DNA from: Rhodocyclaceae bacterium
GTDB taxonomy: Bacteria > Pseudomonadota > Gammaproteobacteria > Burkholderiales > Rhodocyclaceae
Direction of reading: 5' to 3'
DNA: 19,206 nucleotides
Assembly (NCBI GenBank): GCA_025361105.1
Contig: JANYAW010000073.1
Coordinates: 1 to 19,206 of the forward strand
Below, piece by piece: positions 14,934 to 19,206 of the stretch. Position 1 is the first letter of the stretch, and each line of letters begins with the position of its first letter. The notes beneath the pieces were generated by a model. The model was not told the DNA's origin and ran no database searches. It saw nothing but the letters and a program-made list of their open reading frames with translations. A program made the translations under genes and the position numbers.

Positions 14934-16172
14934 TCAGAGTTTGTCCGGGTCAATCAAGTAATAGCCACCCTTAATCGCCAGCACTTCGTTGCAGCCATCT
15001 TCAATCAGCGACGCACGCGCATCGCGCAAAATTTTCTCTATCGGATAGGCCGTGGTCAGCCCGTTGCCGCCGAAAATTTGCAGTGCTTCGCTGGCGACTT
15101 CAAATGAAGTTTGAGTCGCCGTGACTTTGGATGTCATCGCTGCGTGCAAGCAAAGATTCGCACCTTGTGCCAAATTGAAATGCATGACGCGATGGCAAAG
15201 CGCGCGCGAAGCTTCGGTCTTGCGGAACATATGGAAGATGCGATGCGCGACCGATTGATGTCGAATAATTGGTACGCCACCTTGCTTGCGCTCGTGTGCG
15301 TAGTCAAGTGCATGCTCGTAGGCCGAGCGCGCGCAGCCGGTGAAAACGGCTCCCATCAAACTATTCGCCAGCGTGTGAATCGCATACACCGCTGTTTGAA
15401 ATGTATCGGGGCCGGCCAACATATTCTTGGTCGAGAGCACTACGTTGTCAAAGAAAATTTCACCTTGTGGATCGCCTCGCTGGCCGAGTTTGTCGAGCGG
15501 TTTGCCGCGCGAAATGCCGGGCAAATCGAGCGGGAAAATTAAGCAGGCGCCGTTGTGTGTGTCGGGACCATTTCCGGTATCGGCGGCGCAATACAAGATG
15601 ATGACTTTAGCCACCGTGCCATTCGATACCCAAGCCGACTTTTGTCCGTTCACAATAATTTGATCGCCCTTAATCGTTGCCACGCAATTGGGTCGGCCAT
15701 AGGCGCCTTTGGCATGCATCAACATGCCGTTCGGATCGATGGAGTCAGAACCGTGATCCGGCTCGGTGATGCCCCAACAGCCCATCACGTCGTCCGGTGC
15801 AATCGAGCGCAGATATTCGTTCTTGAACACCATCGACAAATAGGCCGGCAGAATCGACGCGCCGATAGAAATGGCAAGACCCGCATCGCCCCAGCCCAGC
15901 TCCTCAAACAAGATGCAAAACATTTTCGATTGTTCGGCGAAACTCAATTCCGCCATTGCATCCAAGCTGACTCCTAACTCAAGATATTTCTTATGCATTT
16001 CCCAAAATGGTGATTCCGGTGCGATGATTTGCTCGGGGGTCATGCGGTCGAGTTTGACGCCTATCGGGCGCATCACGTCCTTGGCAAAACGATGCATGGT
16101 TTCCTGAAACATTTGCATCATTTCGGGAAGTTCGGGTTCTGCGCCTAGAGGTCCCAATTTTGGATTAGCCAT
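14934..16172 (-). CDS. Acyl-CoA dehydrogenase
   Basis: The 412-residue flavoenzyme begins MANPKLGPLGAEPELPEMMQ. The FAD/substrate signature is CWGITEPDHGSDS (132-144). LQIFGGNGLTTAYPIEKILRDAR and IEDGCNEVLAIKG are the C-terminal motifs; the glutamate near 391 in IEDG is the likely catalytic base. Known chemistry: alpha,beta-dehydrogenation of an acyl-CoA, with electrons passed to ETF. The ATG at 16172 has AAGGAGA six bases upstream and is clearly preferred over an in-frame codon at 16235 inside the hydrolase gene. It follows the hydrolase by 35 bases and precedes the ligase by 16. The substrate is probably the CoA ester made by the neighbouring ligase (inference). Confidence 0.93.
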   Translation of the reverse strand: MANPKLGPLGAEPELPEMMQMFQETMHRFAKDVMRPIGVKLDRMTPEQIIAPESPFWEMHKKYLELGVSLDAMAELSFAEQSKMFCILFEELGWGDAGLAISIGASILPAYLSMVFKNEYLRSIAPDDVMGCWGITEPDHGSDSIDPNGMLMHAKGAYGRPNCVATIKGDQIIVNGQKSAWVSNGTVAKVIILYCAADTGNGPDTHNGACLIFPLDLPGISRGKPLDKLGQRGDPQGEIFFDNVVLSTKNMLAGPDTFQTAVYAIHTLANSLMGAVFTGCARSAYEHALDYAHERKQGGVPIIRHQSVAHRIFHMFRKTEASRALCHRVMHFNLAQGANLCLHAAMTSKVTATQTSFEVASEALQIFGGNGLTTAYPIEKILRDARASLIEDGCNEVLAIKGGYYLIDPDKL

Positions 16173-16207
16173 TTCAGTCTCCTTTATTTTTTGACGAGCG
16201 ACAAAGA

Positions 16208-17113
16208 TTAGTACAGCAAATGCTTTTTGAACCATCCTGCCGCCGCACTGGAGGCTTGGTCAAATCCGGGGCCAGCGTTATAGGCGCCGAAATGCCCACC
16301 GGGCAAAATGGTCAGCGCTTTAGGTTCATGCGCTTTCGAAAAAGCGGCAATTGACAAATCGGTTGGCACCAGTCGATCGTCGGACGCGACAATCATCATC
16401 AACGGTGTTGGCGCAATGAGATCAATGCTACCTTGAGGACGGTATTCAAGAAAATACTCTAGTGACTCCATGCTGACACGGTTCTCCCATGCCGGGGCAA
16501 GATCGGCATGTGTCTGCAGAAACCACTGGTAGGAATCTGGCGTTGGCAGCGCCGATGGTGCCCCTTCAGGCGCGACAACATCCACGTAGTTCACCGTTCC
16601 TGTTTTATATCTTTGCGCTCGGTCAGCCAGCAATACATCACGAAACTGCTCGAAAACATCGGCGCGCATTAATCGACGGCCATTGTTAAAGCCATCAGTC
16701 AACGGTACTTGCGACACCACACACTTAATACGTTTGTCGAACGCGGCCAAATGCAACACATGTGCGCCGCTGTACGACGATCCCCACACGCCGATCTGAT
16801 TTGCATCAACCTCCGGTTGCTGTTGTACCCAAGAAATTGCGTTTCGATAGTCCTTGTGCTGCTCGTGAGGAATAATTTGCTGTCGTGGCTCTCCTTCACT
16901 ACCGCCAAGAAAACGATAGTCAAAAACCAGTACGACAAATCCCGCTTTGCAAAATACTTCCGCAAAAAATTGGAGATACATTTCCTTGGTAGCACTAAAA
17001 CCATGTGCCATCACGATTGCGGGGCGCTTCTTGCCAGCGAGCAAATCATCCGGTACAAACAACCAACCGGCACATTTCAATCCTTCGCTGATGAAGCTGA
17101 TGTCTTTTTTCAT
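16208..17113 (-). CDS. Alpha/beta hydrolase
   Basis: The 301-residue product has an oxyanion-hole region VMAHGFSATKEMYLQFF (34-50), a nucleophile elbow WGSSYSGAH (S113), a candidate acid in IVASDDRLVP (D245/D246) and the histidine in GGHFGAY (H274). This is a complete catalytic triad layout, similar to cytoplasmic esterases, dienelactone-hydrolase-like or S15-like enzymes. No signal peptide is visible. A good AAGGAGA precedes the ATG (CTAGAAAAGGAGAAACCCC). Its position between the envelope genes and the acyl-CoA enzymes suggests it frees the carboxylic acid from an ester or lactone (inference). Copy 4 of the 24-bp repeat lies in the gap upstream. Confidence 0.88.
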   Translation of the reverse strand: MKKDISFISEGLKCAGWLFVPDDLLAGKKRPAIVMAHGFSATKEMYLQFFAEVFCKAGFVVLVFDYRFLGGSEGEPRQQIIPHEQHKDYRNAISWVQQQPEVDANQIGVWGSSYSGAHVLHLAAFDKRIKCVVSQVPLTDGFNNGRRLMRADVFEQFRDVLLADRAQRYKTGTVNYVDVVAPEGAPSALPTPDSYQWFLQTHADLAPAWENRVSMESLEYFLEYRPQGSIDLIAPTPLMMIVASDDRLVPTDLSIAAFSKAHEPKALTILPGGHFGAYNAGPGFDQASSAAAGWFKKHLLY

Positions 17114-17142
17114 GGGGTTTCTCCTTTTCTAGTAATACCTGT

Positions 17143-17166
17143 CAGTTGGTGCTGGCGATACGCCGT
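17143..17166 (+). repeat. 24-bp dispersed repeat, copy 4 (DUF1329-hydrolase gap)
   Basis: CAGTTGGTGCTG, then GCGAT, then ACGCCGT. It starts 9 bases after the DUF1329 gene stop, in transcription direction, and ends 29 bases before the hydrolase start, with its ribosome binding site in between. It has the same orientation relative to transcription as copies 1 and 3. The preceding base T makes the stem close with a T-G wobble (TCAG/CTGG). Confidence 0.85.
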
Positions 17167-17175
17167 CGATCGAGA

Positions 17176-18555
17176 TTACGACCCAAATCTTTGCAGCGCA
17201 CTGAGGGTTAAATATTTTTCATAAATATCGGGATCGTTCACCCGCATGGTGTGTCCGCCCGGGAGTTCACGTACTTGCTCAATGCGAGACATCCGATTGG
17301 TTTGCACGTTGTAGGCGTGCAAAGTCGACCATGACCAATACGGATTTTTGCCATCCATTACTCGCCCTTTGCCATCGTCATAAATTGAAAACGAGCCATC
17401 AAATTGGCGAAACATTTGACCGCGTCTATCGTAGGAAACCATGGTCAAGGGCAACAAGGTTCGAGCATCGAACCAGACACGCTTTTTACTGACCGGTGCA
17501 CGTGGATAACCGGTTGGCTCCGCCTCAACGACAATCACTTCAGGCACCAATTCAACACTGGTATCCCAAAAGTGCAAACCCTTTGGGCCTCCGTGGGTTT
17601 TGTGTTCCCAATTTGGATGCGTCGAATTCCACCCACCTGAAACGCCAGCCAAATACGGGCCGCGATAAACAATTTTGTAATTGCCCCACGTTAAAAAAGG
17701 ATCGCCGGCCGCCCATGCGTCGGACAGGTAAAGCTCTGAACCGGGATTGAGTGGCTCAAAACGCTGATTGGTCGGAAAGCGTCGGACACGTTTGAAGGCC
17801 GGTAAATAACCGTACAACTCGGGGAACTGATTTTGGTCATAGTTCCATATATTCAAATACGCGACGCCTTTCATATCGCCCGGCTCCAGAAAAAAAATTG
17901 ACTGAAAACGAACTTTGTTTTCGTGGCCGGTGAGATAGGGTTTTGGTTCGAGTACCGTACGACCAATGGTGGCCATTTCTGCCCAGCCCGCGGCGTACTG
18001 ATACAAAACATTGCCGGCGTCATCAACGTCATATTCCCTGACGGGATAAAACGATGAATCGTGTCGCCCCCAACTTAGTGTATGCGCGGCGAATACTTCA
18101 ATTGCAGACTTCGGATCGGGAAACGGGTTACCCCCAATCCACGGTTTGCCATCTTTAGTGACCACATTACCGGTGGCATCAAACATTCCTTGACCACGGT
18201 TTCTAAGTGTCGCCTCGACATATTCCGGTGGCGCAAGCCTTGTCATATCGTGTGTAGTTGCTGCCAGCGTCAAGCGCCTGCCCATTTCGCTGATTTGCCG
18301 GTAGCGCACCGGGTCAAGCAAATCTTTGACTTGCTCGACGTTTTCTTTACTAATTACATCGCCCGCTTTGAGCTTGCCGCGTGAATATTCTTCAATGGAA
18401 TTGAGTTCATCGGGATAAGCTTTATCGGTACTGCCGGTGCGCGCGAACGCCGACCAAGCCGAGCCAAATACACCTGCACCGAGGACACCTTTAGCGGTGT
18501 TCGCCAGAAATGTTCTACGCGAATAATCTCGGTCGAAACGCCTGAGAAATGCCAT
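17176..18555 (-). CDS. DUF1329 periplasmic/outer-membrane-associated protein with Tat signal
   Basis: The 459-residue product starts MAFLRRFDRDYSRRTFLANT. SRRTFLA is a twin-arginine motif (R13, R14), followed by a hydrophobic stretch (about 22-36) and AFA, with likely cleavage near residue 38. The mature part has repeated aromatic stretches (FFLEPGDMKGVAYLNIW, RRFPTNQRFEPLNPG, SELYLSDAWAAGDPFLTWG) characteristic of DUF1329, a LolB-like fold family. DUF1329 genes are typically next to DUF1302 genes, as here. The function is not established; transfer of a hydrophobic ligand or lipid across the envelope is the usual guess. A Tat rather than Sec signal suggests it folds before export, which is a point of interest. 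The following hydrolase begins 62 bases after its stop. Confidence 0.85.
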   Translation of the reverse strand: MAFLRRFDRDYSRRTFLANTAKGVLGAGVFGSAWSAFARTGSTDKAYPDELNSIEEYSRGKLKAGDVISKENVEQVKDLLDPVRYRQISEMGRRLTLAATTHDMTRLAPPEYVEATLRNRGQGMFDATGNVVTKDGKPWIGGNPFPDPKSAIEVFAAHTLSWGRHDSSFYPVREYDVDDAGNVLYQYAAGWAEMATIGRTVLEPKPYLTGHENKVRFQSIFFLEPGDMKGVAYLNIWNYDQNQFPELYGYLPAFKRVRRFPTNQRFEPLNPGSELYLSDAWAAGDPFLTWGNYKIVYRGPYLAGVSGGWNSTHPNWEHKTHGGPKGLHFWDTSVELVPEVIVVEAEPTGYPRAPVSKKRVWFDARTLLPLTMVSYDRRGQMFRQFDGSFSIYDDGKGRVMDGKNPYWSWSTLHAYNVQTNRMSRIEQVRELPGGHTMRVNDPDIYEKYLTLSALQRFGS

Positions 18556-18754
18556 GCAAAATTATCCAAGCTATGCAAGATTGCGGAAAGGGGTAGCGGC
18601 AAAACCGTCACCCCGGCGAGAGCCAGGGTCCAGAAAGTGCTTGCAACAAATCGAATTGCACTGCTGAATGCGGCTTCCACACCCCTGCGAAGCGGGAATC
18701 AGTGGGGTGTGGAGCTCGCTGGAATGACGGGTTTATTTAAGTAGCTCTATTTCC
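18556..18754. other. Intergenic gap holding a REP-like palindromic element
   Basis: This 199-base gap between the DUF1302-type gene and the DUF1329 gene contains no supported gene. Most of it is the inverted-repeat element described at 18601-18734. On the minus strand it is the leader of the DUF1329 gene, so it would be transcribed if the two genes are one operon. I see no clear ribosome binding site directly upstream of the DUF1329 ATG (the coding strand there reads GATAATTTTGC). Confidence 0.6.
18601..18734. repeat. REP/MITE-like element with imperfect terminal inverted repeats
   Basis: AAAACCGTCACCCCGGCGAG (18601-18620) is an imperfect inverted repeat of the segment at 18715-18734 (CTCGCTGGAATGACGGGTTT), 16 of 20 matching. 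Between them, TCCACACCCC (18676-18685) and GGGGTGTGGA (18704-18713) form a perfect 10-bp stem with an 18-base loop containing TGCGAAGCGGGAATC. The GTCATTCC and GCGGGAATC words resemble widespread intergenic palindromes in proteobacteria, often called REP or small non-autonomous elements. It may have spread by a transposase in trans. Confidence 0.7.
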
Positions 18755-19206
18755 TTAGAAGTAGTACGTGCCGCGCAGGAACACTTCACGCGCGTAACCT
18801 AGCCCTTCACCGAAATCCTTACCGTGGTTGCTGCTGCGAATATAGTTGCCATAGATGTCCAATTGAAGCGACTTGCTGAGCTTCCATTTGGCACCCGGTT
18901 GCAGCAACAAGCCTCCTTTCAGATCGGTCAATGCGGCAAAGTCAAAACGCCATTCCAAGGTCGGGCTCGGCTGTTGCACTACAAATGCGACATTGTTTGA
19001 ACCACTGGTGCCAGTCGGCGAATACCCCGGTGTGTTGTTTTGCCCGGCGTCCGAGCGACCAAACAGATCACTGGCCGATTTATGCATCCACTGCAAAACC
19101 ATATAAGTTGCTGGGAACGAGTCGCTGAATTTGTGATACTTCTCAGCGATGAACGCAAAATTTGTCTCATTCTTTACCAGATAATTTTTCGAAAGTGTGG
19201 GATTCG
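18755..19206 (-). CDS. DUF1302-type outer-membrane beta-barrel protein (C-terminal part)
   Basis: About 149 C-terminal residues are in the window, open at the right edge. Reading from the window edge gives NPTLSKNYLVKNETNFAFIA and continues to the end GYAREVFLRGTYYF. Alternating hydrophobic and polar residues, the late strands LQLDIYGNYIRSS and EVFLRGTYYF, and a terminal phenylalanine are typical of an outer-membrane barrel recognised by BamA. The DUF1329 neighbour directly downstream makes DUF1302 the best family guess. Likely role: outer-membrane uptake or export of a hydrophobic compound together with the DUF1329 protein. The stop is TAA at 18755-18757. The N-terminus and signal peptide are outside the window. 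Confidence 0.7.
   Translation of the reverse strand, partial: NPTLSKNYLVKNETNFAFIAEKYHKFSDSFPATYMVLQWMHKSASDLFGRSDAGQNNTPGYSPTGTSGSNNVAFVVQQPSPTLEWRFDFAALTDLKGGLLLQPGAKWKLSKSLQLDIYGNYIRSSNHGKDFGEGLGYAREVFLRGTYYF

Noticed and set aside
14918..14953. Upstream TTG start for the acyl-CoA ligase
   Set aside because: It begins inside the preceding acyl-CoA dehydrogenase gene and adds 12 residues not typical of the family. The ATG at 14917 just after that stop is better.
16173..16235. Longer N-terminus for the acyl-CoA dehydrogenase
   Set aside because: The added residues are translated from the end of the hydrolase gene, and a strong AAGGAGA site sits right before the ATG at 16172.
2569..17166. 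CRISPR array or integron attC sites to explain the 24-bp repeats
   Set aside because: The copies are kilobases apart with unrelated sequence between them, with no regular spacers, no cas or integrase gene, and no attC core sites.

Overview
The window looks like a chromosomal segment of a proteobacterium. A System I cytochrome c maturation (ccm) operon in the order ccmABCDEFGHI, with ccmH and ccmI as separate genes, fits a gammaproteobacterium best, but a betaproteobacterium cannot be excluded. Base composition is moderate, coding density is high, and many genes overlap by a few bases. I see no rRNA, tRNA, CRISPR array, transposase, integrase or phage gene.

Layout. (1) 1-963, minus: a TetA-like MFS efflux transporter whose C-terminus lies off the left edge. 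(2) 964-1257: a divergent intergenic region rich in short palindromes. (3) 1258-8274, plus: the complete ccm operon: heme export module ccmABC with ccmD, heme chaperone ccmE, heme lyase core ccmF, and the thiol-redox and apocytochrome-handling part ccmG(dsbE), ccmH, ccmI. (4) 8297-9878, plus: two genes that continue the same direction, a ZitB/CzcD-type cation diffusion facilitator and a small six-helix protein with four histidines, resembling ferric-reductase/MsrQ-like heme membrane proteins. (5) 9875-19206, minus: a long co-directional cluster that reads, in transcription order, outer-membrane DUF1302-type barrel (partial), Tat-exported DUF1329 protein, alpha/beta hydrolase, acyl-CoA dehydrogenase, acyl-CoA ligase, saccharopine-dehydrogenase-like reductase, SCP2/lipid-transfer-type thiolase, and quinone-reductase-like oxidoreductase. 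The two halves converge tail to tail at 9875-9878 with overlapping stop codons.

How the genes work together. The ccm genes carry heme across the inner membrane, hand it to CcmE, and attach it covalently to reduced CXXCH apocytochromes at CcmF/H/I. The CDF and the heme-like membrane protein may be simple passengers or may serve metal and heme homeostasis in the same transcript. The minus cluster looks like an import-and-catabolism set for a hydrophobic carboxylic acid (outer membrane and periplasm, then hydrolysis, CoA activation, dehydrogenation and thiolysis). The substrate is unknown; a sterol, terpenoid or branched lipid acid is a guess. No enoyl-CoA hydratase or hydroxyacyl-CoA dehydrogenase is present in the window.

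Most notable: a 24-bp dispersed repeat occurs four times (2569-2592, 7853-7876, 13297-13320, 17143-17166), with 21 of 24 positions invariant and a small CAG...CTG stem whose closing pair varies only in pairing-compatible ways. Three copies lie in within-operon gaps, all in the same orientation relative to transcription. The fourth is read in frame, in the opposite orientation, in the flexible linker of CcmI. I do not recognise this repeat as a named family.
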